Positions 32,102 to 44,020 of a DNA stretch of 64,000 bases are shown one piece after another (the stretch's first letter is position 1; each line of letters begins with the position of its first letter). Position numbers and translations under genes: made by a program. The stretch spans positions 37,675,649-37,739,648 of the forward strand of contig JBCNJP010000025.1 in NCBI GenBank assembly GCA_039602395.1, given 5' to 3'. Under the pieces are notes generated by a model. That model saw nothing but the letters and a program-made list of their open reading frames with translations, searched no databases and was not told the origin of the DNA. Origin of the DNA: Deinandra increscens subsp. villosa. Taxonomy: Eukaryota > Streptophyta > Magnoliopsida > Asterales > Asteraceae.

Positions 32102-32182
32102 CATGTTTTACCTTGTCTGCTACTTTGATTCCGTCGACTAGTCCCTTGAATCCGTCGTGTGCACCCGATGCATGGTTCACTT
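32102..32182 (-). CDS. Possible upstream exon in CACTA element
   Basis: On the minus strand an ATG opens MNHASGAHDGFKGLVDGIKV then ADK, directly followed by GTAAAAC, a plausible splice donor. Codon use looks protein-like but no downstream acceptor was fixed and I do not recognise the peptide. It might be a 5' exon of a second transposon protein (TNPA-like) or of the TNPD-Ulp1 transcript. Confidence 0.2.
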
Positions 32183-33120
32183 AATCGTTGGCTGGTTGTG
32201 TTTGATTATCTAGACAAAATCACAAATAAGAATAGAAAAAGAAACTTGAGCAAGCTGATATACAAATGAAAGTTTTCAATCATATCGCAATTTAGGCTTA
32301 TCCATAAAAAACATCATGCTGATATCGTTTATCTTCCGAGCTAGAGTTTGTATTTAATACATCAGCATATGTAGTGCATTTAAGGTTTAGAATTGTCATA
32401 AATTGCTTAAAGGTTGACTGGGTTGACTCCCGGTGGGTGGTGCCTCCCAGGAAGGTATATTTTGGCTTTGATGTTTAACTACTTTTGTATTGTGTTTTTG
32501 CTGCAAATGGGGTGTGATTTCTGCAAGGAGATTGGGGTTTTTGTATAGTTTTTCGGCTTTCCATGCAGAAATTGACTTTACAGTTTACTTTGGAATTTAG
32601 GGGGAAATTTTATGAGTTTAGGAAATTTCTGCAAGAACATTTCGGTTTATTTATATATTTTCCATGCTGAAATTGACTTTACAGCTTACATTAGGGGAAA
32701 ATTTTAAGAATTTATGAAATTTCTGTAAGAAATCTAGTGTTTATTTATATATTTTCCATGCTGAAATTGGTTTTACAGTTTGCATTAGGAGAAATTTGTT
32801 TGTGTTATTCAAGATTGTAATGGTTTGTTTGACTAAAAAAGTCAAAATTAATGTAACTCTATATTCAATTTTTTATTCTAACATTTCATCTAAAATTCAG
32901 TTTTTTTTTTTTAATTTATATTTTTTATAGTCTGTACTTGTTAGCTTTAAAAATACGAAATTCACGTTTTGTTTTCCCTTTGAACATTCCGATCTAGAGT
33001 TCAATGAAAACCGAGTTGTTTTGAAAATAAAGTATTTTTTGGCTAATTTTTCACATTGTTTGCAATGAAAAGTTTCAACTTTCAGTTACTATTACTTGTT
33101 TAAAAATAATTAAAAACAAA

Positions 33121-33150
33121 CCCGGGGCGAAGTGCGGGTAATAAGCCTTG
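33121..33150 (+). other. Helitron-like 3' hairpin, uncertain
   Basis: CCCGGGGCGAAGTGCGGG can fold into a GC hairpin followed about 9 bases on by CTTG and T. Helitrons end with a GC hairpin and CTRR; CTTG deviates at one base. No 5' end was found. Confidence 0.3.
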
Positions 33151-33625
33151 TATATACTAAATATGATTTACATTGAAAAATGTTTCTCAAGTTATTAATA
33201 GCACATTAGCCCCTATATATTATGCAGGATCACACTGGTCAGGAAAGCAAAGATGAGATGGTTGTTTAAATATCTTATTCATCAGTCACTAACTGTTTCC
33301 TAACCATCTTAACAGTTACACATTCATCCTCAAATCATATGAACACCATTTATTTATTTGTGTACAACTCCAGAAGTGTTCCCATGGTCCTAGTCAGTTT
33401 CAGGAGTTAAAAGCTCCCTGTAAATATCTAAACTGGATCATAGATTATTTTCAAAACATTTATGGTGCTAACTTAATTAATTTGTCTTCATCTATCTACT
33501 CTTGCATTTGACTATATCAATGGTCAGAACTAAACTAATTATATTCATATTTTCATGACTGCAACAACAAGTATATAATTGATATCTAATTGAGATTCAT
33601 ATAGAAACAGATTCATATAGAATGG

Positions 33626-33672
33626 TAACAAATAGAAATACTCACCGCTGAGTTGACCCAATTGAATTTACC
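33626..33672 (-). pseudogene. Second copy of a Ulp1 exon fragment
   Basis: GGTAACAAATAGAAATACTC, ACCGCTGAGTTGACCCAATT and GAATTTAC repeat, with one or two changes, the 3' half of exon 4 and its splice donor at about 28015-28062. It sits 3 kb upstream of the gene, so it is a duplicated fragment, not part of the coding model. Confidence 0.7.
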
Positions 33673-34859
33673 TTTAAGCAATAATGTACTCAAAGTAGAA
33701 ACACCTGCCATAAAAGTGAATAAAATGAAGTCAGTGAGATTAATATGATTGTTGTATTAAAGAATTTTAGTTAGTAGACCTAAGATGTGTTGATAATTTT
33801 AATACCACTTGAAAGTTTTAGTTAATGAATAAATTTGTAACAAACAAATAATAGGGAAGATAACCTCTATGATAAACAGTTTCCTAGCTAATGTAATCTT
33901 TTATGTTTTGCACAGAAATATATGACAACTAAACATTGACCCTCGTTTAATTGTGAATGAATACATAGGAACCCATCAAAACTATGATGAACTGATGAAA
34001 GAACCTATGACCACTAAACATCAAGACGTTTTCTTCATCAAGTGACAATATGCATATACTGATTGACAATATCAGGTCTAAACAGTATAACAAAATCAAG
34101 GCCAGGAGAAACATAACAAAATCGAGAAAAACAACCAAGTTCCGATGAAACAAGGCTGTGTCGGGTTGCACCTAGACTCGTGCCTTGTGTGCTTTTGACA
34201 ACATAGGTACTAACAGGTTTCATCTAGATGCAGTCAAATAATTTGAACAAATCACAGGCTTAGAACAGTCTTACCAATAAGTGCACAGATTTTATATCTA
34301 TTATGCTCTAAAGGTGAAACCTGGAAACCTATCAATGTACAGATTCTTTCACTGATCCAATCTTTGTTTCGGTATGATATTATTTCTGTTAACCAAATCT
34401 TAAACCGAGATTCTATCACAAATAACAAAAAATTCAAAAAAATCAAGTCGGTAATACATTCATACAGTATAAATATGCTAAGAGTGGTACACAGTGTGAG
34501 CAAATAAACCAAAATACCAAATCATATTACAGAAAGCACAAGAATTTTGTCAATAACAGATAAAAGTTGTATGATGATCGTGAATGTAAAACTATCAACA
34601 TACATGATAATACATATGATTTTGCAGAAAGCACAAGAATTCAATTCCAATTTCAGCCCTCAGATTTCATTCAGCGTATTATATCCATGCTTCATAAACA
34701 ACTTATTGTGAAAAGATCTAGCGACATTATAAAATGTTAAGGAATCGTTAATATTAACTCTGAAAAATGAAGTGACTTTAAAACCCTAGCAACAGAACAT
34801 AGATAAATAATACCAATTAACACAAAATTAACACAAAATTATAAAAGCAAGTAATTATT

Positions 34860-35560
34860 GTAACTTTTTCTTGCTAGCCATGGATTTGCCTAAAATCTGC
34901 TGTATAAATAGAGAATGAAAACAGGGAGACTTGGCAGGTCAACCTTCACCTCTAATCCTACTTTTTCTATAGAGTGATAGCCCTAAAATTTGGGGATTAA
35001 ATCAAAACAGCAATAATTACAATCATACCCCAAACCCTAATTTCATAAACCTGCAAGTAATATCTTTGACATAGCTCTTCTTTCTCTTTTTGGGCGAAAA
35101 CTAACCACCACAATTTCATGCTTCCTACTTCAATTTTGTACAAATTTCATCGGCTTCGATTACAAAATTGTAAGTAGGAAGTATGAAATTGTGTTAGACA
35201 ATCATAAAATCTAGCACTTATTGCCTGAGAAACAACACAGAATTTTTACAGTAGGATGAGAAATCAATCAGTAGGAGTTAGGGAAAGCGAAATGAAGGAG
35301 AGCGTTGAAAATACCCTTGAAAGCTTTGTAATCGAAGAGAAAGAAGCCAATAGTTGATGCTTTTGACAGTGGTGATACTTTCCGTTGGAGAAGGCGGCGG
35401 AGACGGAGGAAGGGTTTGAACGTGCGGGCGGAAGAGGGAGAGGATTTCCTTCCGAGAGAATTAGGGCTCGGTGAAGAGGCGAGAGCGGGTGTTTGAGAGA
35501 GAGCGGGTGTTTTGGGGAAAAATTAGGGCTAAAATACTGGGCGGGCTTTTTGGGCGGGAA
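34860..35560. other. CACTA right internal region, no gene found
   Basis: Contains a hairpin (35109-35195) and a G/A-rich stretch (about 35390-35520) but no long frame. In minus orientation it lies near the element's 5' end and could hold the promoter. Confidence 0.4.
35109..35195. repeat. Near-perfect hairpin
   Basis: CACAATTTCATGCTTCCTAC on the left arm pairs with GTAGGAAGTATGAAATTGTG on the right arm, extended inward by TTCAATTTTGTA with TACAAAATTGTAA; loop about 20 bases. Confidence 0.8.
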
Positions 35561-35574
35561 AAATTAAAAAGCGA

Positions 35575-35781
35575 CGGATTTTCTTGACGCGCAAAATAAA
35601 GTGTCCTCCGTGTTTTTTTTTTATAATTATGACAGATATTTATGACACGCAAAAATGCGCGTCATCTATCCTAAGGATTTTTTAATTCTTGACAGGTTTT
35701 TTATGACACGCTTTTTTGCGCGTCAAGAATGGACCGTGTGTCATTGTTCGCGTGTCAAGGAAGGCCCTGTTTCTAGTAGTG
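35575..35781 (-). repeat. CACTA right end and subterminal repeats
   Basis: At least six CTTGACGCGCAAA / GACACGCAAAAATGCGCGTC type motifs, the same family as the left end, then AGGGCCTGTTTCTAGTAGTG-type terminus (GTAGTG ends at 35781). Confidence 0.8.
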
Positions 35782-35784
35782 TTC

Positions 35785-38700
35785 CAATCCCATTTTAAGC
35801 TATTTTCCCATTTCCTTTTCATGTTACAGATAAACAAACCCATTTCAAGCATAAGAGTACAGATCCCGTTTGAGTAGAAAACAGAGAACCATACACAAAA
35901 AACTATTGAAACTCGAATTCTCTCTCAAAATTCGAAATTCTTGAATGAAGAAAACAAAATTTTCCTCCATTAAAGCTCTGCTTGTGTTCTTAGTTCAGGT
36001 AACGTATCCACAACCACTGTATTTATGTTTTGTAGATCAGTCGATTTCATCTGGATGCTGCGATGATGTTTAATATCAGCGCTTTTTCTTCTCGGCTTCA
36101 TCTGGATGTTGCGATGATGTCTAGGGTTTTGTTTTCTTGCTAAATTCCATGAAGTTGTTTCACTTTGCACAGACCTCTCTCAGTTGCCCAAGATCTTCTT
36201 CACCGGTCGATCTTCTTCCCTCCTTGAACGCAACTTCAAGAGTTCGTTGATCTGCTTCCATAGGTAATTCGATTTTTTGTTTTACTAGGTGTTTAGCTTT
36301 TTAGGTAGTTTCTCTGATTCAATTTTTAGGACAATTATATCGGCTTATGATTCAATTTCTCTGATTCAATTTTTGAGACAAAATTAATGTTGCGTGTCTC
36401 TTCTTTACAGGCGGTGTTAGGGTTGTGGATTCCGATTATTGTTATCGCCTCCTCAATATCATAAACAATGCAACAGTTCTGTAGAAGACTGGATAGGTTG
36501 TCAAGCTTGGTCCACAATTCATACGTATAGTTGTTTTTGGTTTTTCATTAGCCACCATTATAGAAGAAGATATCAGTGAAAGGTTTGATTATAAAGTTGT
36601 AAGTACATGATAATTATACTCTTGTTTATCAGATTTCTCCAATATCATCTGTTTGTCCATTGTTTTAGGGTCCTATTACTAAATGAAATAAACTTTTGAT
36701 GCAAATTCTTTTTCAAAAACATGGAAAGGAATTGTTTGCTACCAGCCATGTTCGCTAGCTAGTTAAATAAATGTCATAAGATTGAGATTGTGTATGTCAT
36801 ACTATTTGTAATTAACATGTAATTTACACCTCTGTTGCTTTCGTATGGTGTTTTTGTGGCTGTAAATAGGGGGCAATTAAATCTTGAAGATTCCAAAGGA
36901 CCGCCTAAGTTCCCAAGTGATACTAATACCAAAGTAAAAGACCATAACTAAATAAGGAGGGATAGCTAATAGTTTCCATTGCAGGGCTTACCTATGCGAA
37001 TATGTTGGGTTGAGGGGAGAACAATTCTGAAACAGGGGCAAAGCTTTACATCCTGAATCTACACTATGATGTTATTAACAAGGGTATTAAGGTAAAAAAT
37101 CTACAACTATTTTATAGGTATATTTGATGTTGTTGATGATACATTTGGGGACTTGAAAAATAATTTTAATGGGAGTCATTTTGGGCCGAAACTCATTTAA
37201 GTTGATAGTTTGGATTTGAACTTAAATTAATTTTTTTTATTGTTCGTTGGTATGTCTTTCACTTATATTTCAAAACTATTTTAACTTCCTCTAGATTGTA
37301 GAGACTTCTTTCTTCATGGATCGACTCAATTGGATAAAAATACAATAACCACTTAGTTCATATCTAATTTGATTGTTTGGTGATTTATTATAATGAATGA
37401 CATATATTTAAGATTGCAGACGTCAATGCAACATTTAGGACTGAGCCCAAGGGATAAGCATGGAAAATTTTTGGTTTATGTTTTTTGGAGGTGCTAATTA
37501 GTTCTTCAATTTACTCTGAAAAAAATAGATGAATCTGCCTTTGAGATTAATAGTGTCGCGAGACGGGTTAGGTCTGGTTCAAGAAACTACATCAAAGCTT
37601 ATAAACAAATCCAATGATTCAATCAGTGAGATGAGGAATACATTCCAGAGGTTTGAAAAACACAGATACTTGTAAGTGAACAGGTTGAAAACCATTCAAA
37701 TTTAAAGTCTAATTTTGATTTTGCAGCCATTCAAAGTCTAATTTCGAAGTAAATAGGTCAGTTTTTATTTGTTTGCTTATATGCTTAACTACATGCCCCT
37801 TTCTTGATTTGATTTGTTTGTTTGTATACATAGTGTAAGTGATCATGTTGGTATTGTTTATATGACTATTGGGACTGTTTAGATGACCTTTAGATGATCT
37901 TGTTTGTATACTAGCTGCTGTTGGGACTGTTTAGATCAATGAAAATAGGATCCATTAACACAAATCTCAGCTAACACTTGATTTTTAGATGATCTTTTTT
38001 GTATACTAGCTGCTGTTGGGACTGTTTAGCTGCTGTTGGGACTGTTTAGCTGCTGTTGGGACTGTTAAATTATTATTTTTAAATTAAAAACTTGATTTTT
38101 TATTTCTAAACTCAATATCTTTCTAAAACATAAAGTGTAAAGTGATTCTCGAGGGTTACATGTTTTGACATCTTTGATGATGTACAAATATGGGTGAATG
38201 ATTCTTGATTTTTTTAAAAGCTTACTTAATCAACCAGGTTGGTTTCTAATGTGAGTAATCACAAAATGGAAATATTACACTTGTTGTTATTGAGCCAAGT
38301 GAGTAGTTCCATCATGTGGTTTGAACTGTTTTGTTAAATTTTATATAGTCCAACTATTGGTTAAAAGGGGTTGATTACAAGTTGCTGGTTTAAAGAATTA
38401 TTTTGGTTCAAACTGTTTTATTGATTTTTATATAGTCAAACTATTGTATTTTTGGGCCAGTAGTTTAGCAGCCCCTCTTGACATGTTGTAGTCTTGTAAA
38501 ACAGTAATATGGAGAAGAGGGGCTAAACTAGGTGGTTTTGTGGGTTGGGTAATTAGTCAAAAACAGTTTTGGGTTGATCATCTTTTCAACTGGTCATCTT
38601 TTCTGACCCATTTATTGAACTTCTGTGGCTGATCATCAATATTGTTGTTTATTGAACGGGTCGGGAAGACCCGTTTATTGAACTGGTTGGAATGGCCTAT

Positions 38701-41700
38701 CTATTGAAGGGGTTTGAATGCCCAGTTTGTTAAATAGCGATTTTGCTACTGGTTGACTTAAGTATATTTAACTTCAATCCATCTTTTGTATATTTCGGTG
38801 ATGTGAATAATTAATTTTATTTGAAATCCTTTAGTTAGTAGTAATTTCGATCAAGATTCATTATTTGTTATTGGCAGTTATTGATCATATTTTACCACCA
38901 CCGCCTCCCATACTTGAAACAGATGTTTATCAGCTTAATTTGAACCTCACCTTTTTTATGTAGCAGGATTTTCCTAGCAAGTAATTTTCATTCGATTCCC
39001 CATTTTAGGTCTCCAATTCCTACTAAATTTCTCATCCTATTTCGTATCTCAGTCGGAGGATCATCTTCTTCAATTGAGGCTCAAGTGCACAATTCGACAT
39101 TGTTGTGTTTTTGTTTACGGGTAATTTTGAATACTATTATCTTTTTAGTTGGCCCAATTGCTTCCTCTATAACATTCATATTCGCTGGCCTCTTTTCTAG
39201 ATTTATTTGAGGTTTTTTGTTGTTGAAATAGATAAAAACAATTGTGTATGCATGCTATTCCTTCCAAATTTTTATATACGTTAAACTATTAAAGTATAAA
39301 TTTTTATTAAAGGAGGTTCTGTTCAATAAATGGATTCTTAGAGTGGAGGAAATAAAAATAAATTTGTATAGTTTTGAGTTACAAATGGATTCTTTAATAG
39401 GACTATTTTTTCTTATTTAGGTACAGTTTAAATCTTATGAAATTTAAATTTGAGTATTCTTAATTAACTCAAATTAAGAAAGATAGCGTGGCTGTAAAAA
39501 ATTACTCTCCACTTTAAATATTATGAAATTTGAGCATTCTTTGTCTTAATAATTCTGTTGTACCCATTTGTTTAGCTCCTATAGAGCTAAATTTTCAAAT
39601 TGTCAGAGATCTGGACGAAAATAGTTTATTTTTCACAGCAGGATCTAATATAAATATGTTCTCTCAATCTGCAAGATCTAATACAAATTACTATAACGCA
39701 TATGCTATCAGTCTACAAGATTTGATACAATAAACCATAACCATTATATAAGTAGGAACTAAATCTCACAGCAGGTAGGAAAAGTATTAATATGAGATAT
39801 TTATTTGAGAAGTCTACATCAGCAGCTTTATATCAGTAGGCACTAAATAAAAAGAATAAATACTTTAACAATCATACAAATTAGAGTAAAAGGTATTCTT
39901 GCTATCTTCAATGATATCATACCAACCTTAGCAGCAGCCAAACCTAATCCACTTGAACTTCAGTTGCTTATATCAAACAAAAATATAATGTTAACCTTTT
40001 TTCATCGAACAACAGTGAATAGTCCGGTATATTATAAAAATTATCTCGCCACAATGCGTGACGGTATATAAAAATACCTTGATTGCCCCTCCATTTGTCT
40101 ATATACTTCTTTCTACCCTTCTAATCTTTTTCCATTTTCTTCATTCTCTTCAAGAACTGGTTCCATCTTTGATCTCTTAAAAACACTAAATCCGTCACAA
40201 AAAAGCTCAGAATTTATATCTACATGCCTCTAACTAAACTTCTATAATAATTAAATATGTATTGCATAACTACCTGAAACAACTCCCTTTCTCTTCCTCT
40301 TTTTAACATGCTTTTCTACTGTCTCCACCTATTGATGTTGTGGAAGGACTTACACAGTCAGCCTTGTCATTGTAACCGGACCCTGAACCGATTTGGGGCT
40401 GTTGAACCGTGGCTGTTAAAACCAGCCAGTTTTTATGTCCAACAGGTGTAACCATTACCCCAGCAATGGGTTAGATTATAATTCCAAATATATATATTTT
40501 CCTTCTTTTTTTTTCTTGGTGAGAATTGTATTTTTTTATAACTGATGTTCACTTGAAGGAATCATCACGTGGTCAATGCATGCTAAGTGCAAATGTTGGA
40601 ACTTTAGCATGTGTTATGTTATGAGAATTTGGCTCCCAAACACGAGAATAGAACCATATAAGCTAATACGTCGCTGTGAAATCACATCAACTATCATTTT
40701 ACATTTGCTTCATAGGTATGGTTCAGCTTTTCCTATCTCATGTCATATCTTTTCCATAATTATATAACCATTTTAGTAGTTATCACATGACATTGATGTC
40801 AATTTCGACCTATTTATAATTGTTGATTTTGGTTATGCTTTTATGTTAATGGGTGAAATAAAAAAGTCATCTTTAAAGGAAATGGGTCAAAAGTCACCCA
40901 AAGTGTATTTCAAATCTTGTTGCTTGATTGGTTTCATGCTACATGTTTTGTACGCTAACCTCACCCTAAAAAAGTGCAGCCAAGATGAGTTTTTTTATAT
41001 CTAACCTCACCCTATTTGTATTTCACGTTTATACTCTGATGTAGCGTTTATCTATAACATTTTATTTACTCTGGCAATTGTACCTTTTTAATCAAGTAGT
41101 ATTCTTATATGTGCTATAGGGGTGTTCTGGTTTTGTTTTGGACTTTTAGTTTTGTTGTGGTTTCAAATGATCTTATTCAAGTTTATTTCAATTGAATCTT
41201 AACTTTCTTTGTTTTGTGATTTTTGCCAAATTATGCACGATACTTTGGTGAGTTTAGTAGCATTCATTTGTCTATAACAAATCAAATTCCATATTCCATT
41301 TTACAATGGGCCGTTTTGCAGGTTACAAAGCTCATGTTGCAAACATATATAGATTTGGTTGTGTTGGATGTATAGATGTTGTAATTCAAACGAACACAAA
41401 TATGTTAGGTAGTTAAGTATATTTATTTACTTTTTAAGTTCCTTGTATTTTATTTGTGTCAAAGTTTTAGTTGACTGATTTTCCCTTATTGCAAATAAAA
41501 TAGGATTAAATAAAATAGGATAGATACTAAAACAACATTTATAAATCAAGGTTATTCATTCAATAATTAAAAACATAATATACGAAAATGTATCATTCTC
41601 TTTGGCCTCTTACCTATATTTATAAAATTTATGATTTACATATTTATCGATATTCACCCGGTGTAAATTTTTATTTTTCACTGTTCAATTAATGTTTTTT

Positions 41701-42240
41701 GGAAGATATATCTTGTGTCTAGTACTACACGGTTCCACTCTGTACAAGCTTGTTTCAAAGCATACGACTTTCTGGATGTAGATGGTGATATCTATACAGA
41801 TGGATCTTATATATACCGTATAATGTGTAATATAACACGGAGTTCCAGTAATAAGAATAGTATATATGAATTGTCACTTGCATTTTATCAACGATTCCGG
41901 ACGTGTAATCCATGAGTAAGGTGTGCCTTTTAGGTGTACATCGATGCTACAGATGAGAAAGATGGCATACGTACAACACAATATATCATGAGGGAATTCA
42001 TAAACTTACAAAATACAAGTACCACGTTGTTCATTGTTGTCACCGCCACATCGGGTGTCCATTGTTATTTATTTTAAACTACCGTGAAAGTATACCACAA
42101 GAATATTGACAAACTAAAGAAAAAATATCATGTTGGTTGTTGCCACCGTTCAACGCGCATGTACAGCATTATAAGGTTGCTCACAACATGGCGCCCGTCC
42201 CCGTTCATCCGTCCAATATGGCTCCGCACGTCTGCATTAC
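35785..42240. other. Non-coding AT-rich DNA without recognisable genes
   Basis: Only short frames (below about 70 codons) are open and none resembles a known domain. Around 35940-36560 a stretch with GT-AG-like boundaries and an ATG-poor purine-rich layout resembles a 5' leader but gives no protein. A 21-base tandem repeat lies at 37910-38066. 39990-40140 shows a GCGTGACGGTATATAAAAATA segment that could be a promoter relic. Most of this is probably ancient, unrecognisable transposon DNA. Confidence 0.5.
37912..38066 (+). repeat. Short tandem repeat GCTGCTGTTGGGACTGTTTA
   Basis: One copy at about 37914 and three consecutive copies at about 38009-38066, in both places preceded by TTTGTATACTA; the flanking GATGATCTTGTTTGTATAC is also duplicated. 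Confidence 0.85.
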
Positions 42241-42291
42241 AAATAACACCCTATGAATTGCCTCCGCCGCAACATGTGGGTATTCCCCTAG
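42240..42291 (+). mobile_element. Helitron-like 3' terminus
   Basis: The sequence CCTCCGCCGCAACATGTGGG is followed by TATTCCCCTAG and then T. The CCGC and GTGG arms form a short hairpin with one GU-type pair, and CTAG followed by T is the classic Helitron 3' end and target. It closely resembles the common plant Helitron 3' form with a CCGCAACGCGCGGG-like hairpin. I could not find the 5' TC end or a Rep/helicase gene, so this is probably a non-autonomous copy. Confidence 0.55.
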
Positions 42292-43084
42292 TATATAAAT
42301 ATATATATATATATGTGGGTTCGTTACATTGACAGAACTCACCATAACCGTTTTTTTCTGAATCGATTTCTATGGGGAAGTTTTTGATCTTGAATTTCTG
42401 AGAGTTCTTGTTGTAGATCTTTGATTAGAATCTAGAAACGAGTTCATATCATGTAATCACTGATTCAATTGAGCTATAAATCGGGTGTTATTTACTTGTT
42501 TGTGTTCTTGAGTTCGGGTAATCTTTCGGTTCAATTTCAGTGTACAAATCACTAGACCGGGACAAATCGAGTTTACAATTGGGAATCAGAGCAAATCCAG
42601 GCATGATTCTACATCATTTCTGAACGAAATCAGTGGTAGATTTGTTCAACTTCATCGTGTTTGACTTGTTAGAGTCAAACTGTTAAGACTTTGATTCAGA
42701 AATTGGACGTGAATTCGAGTGTGTTTACGAATTTGGTTGATTCCATCAGTTTTAGCATATTAATATGGTTCTGTTGCAAGTTACAAAATCGATTTTGGTG
42801 GAGATTTGTTCAAATCCTAAAAAATCATGTTCATGTTCTTTCTCACAAGGTTCATCAATGGTATATTTGTGATTCCTCAACAGTTTTGATTGTTTCTTGT
42901 TGCTACATTCTCGGTTTTTCATGGAAAATTCATTGTTACAATCAATTTGTTTTATCATATAGATTTGATCGAGTTAGAGATTCATGTTCATCAAAGTTTT
43001 TAAGAAGTAAAAACACTACTTTATTTCAATCATTCACCCCTGATTCGTCGATCAGAACCTATTAACAAGGGATCTAGTTGTGTT
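42292..43084. other. Unrecognised spacer
   Basis: AT-rich; a frame at 42691-43065 is open for 124 codons on the plus strand but its Phe/Ser/Cys-rich translation shows no domain. I read it as chance. Confidence 0.4.
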
Positions 43085-44020
43085 TGTTGGGATTTTCGTG
43101 TGGATTTTAAAATTTTGTTTCATGACTTGTCAAGAATGTAACATGCGGAAGCATGTGCATGAGGACGGTTCTCAACCGATCCCACCAGAGATTCAGATAA
43201 CCCATATAAATAGATTTACTAGTCGTGAAAAAACCAGTCGTGACCCGATGGTTCAACAAACGGTTCTGATAGAAAACCGATTGATCACGATTAGGGTTTC
43301 GGTAGGTAACTTATATAATCCAAACTCGATATAAACTGAAACACATAACTATTGTACCTTTCATAGAGAAACGGAAACCAAGACCAAGCTCGTAGATCCA
43401 ATCAACGATGTCGATGACGGTGGTGGCAGGGACAGCGACCGGTGGCTGGCTCCGGTCGAACTTTGACCAGGGAGGAGGGAAGGTAGCGGCAGCCGGCCCT
43501 CTCTTCTCTTTTGTATGTTCTCCAAGATGCATCTATCAATTAGGGTTTAGGTTAGATTCGTATTTATATATAAACCGACTTGGAGAATAAGTCATCTGTA
43601 GTTACACTAACCACCCTCCAGATTCGTAATTATCACATAATTACAACCAGAGATCGAATTGACACGTAACGAATCGTTACAAGATAACGACCCATTATCT
43701 AATACTTGCATAACGAGCTGTTACTGACTAACGGGTCGTTTGTCCACTTCTCGCATAACGACTCGTTACAGCCTAATGGGCCATTACGCCATCTGAATGC
43801 AAGACTCAAACACACTACTATGAAATGCCCACTAAATGGTTTCCCAATGTCCATCATTATTTCCACTAAATAATAATGGACGTTTAGTTACATCTAATAA
43901 TGATTGAATAATTAACAACTTAATTAATCATTTCTTGTTTGTTGCCCAAAGCGTAACTCTTGGATCGTACCTCGATAGCAATGTTGATGTTATCTGACAA
44001 TCAGACACCTAAAACCAACA
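43085..44020 (-). repeat. Ty1/copia 3' LTR (minus strand)
   Basis: On the plus strand it runs from TGTTGGGATTTTCG to AAAACCAACA (936 bp), next to AACTCCCACTTGG, which on the minus strand is a purine-rich primer tract. A minus-strand TATA box (TTTATATATAAATACG) lies near 43563-43578. Bordering pol remnants confirm the orientation. The TGTTGG / CCAACA ends are typical of copia LTRs. The low-coordinate border is the least certain. Confidence 0.6.

Larger units (their letters stand above)
26152..35781 (-). mobile_element. Complete CACTA (En/Spm) transposon, 9630 bp
   Basis: Left end CACTACTACAAAAACTGGC; right end, on the minus strand, CACTACTAGAAACAGGGCC. The 3-bp target duplication TTC is present at 26149-26151 and 35782-35784, as expected for CACTA elements. 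Both subterminal regions carry arrays of inverted motifs of the form TTGACRCGCAAA...GCGTGTCAAG. Inside is one long minus-strand gene (30627 to 26694) and about 4.9 kb of non-coding DNA upstream of it. No separate TNPA-type gene was recognised. The intact ends, duplication and unbroken gene suggest a fairly young insertion. Confidence 0.9.

Noticed and set aside
35785..42240. Host gene in the quiet 6.5-kb stretch
   Set aside because: Looked for conserved-looking exons on both strands; only short, compositionally biased frames were found.
42691..43065. 124-codon plus-strand frame
   Set aside because: Phe/Ser/Cys-rich, no domain, next to a copia LTR; probably chance.
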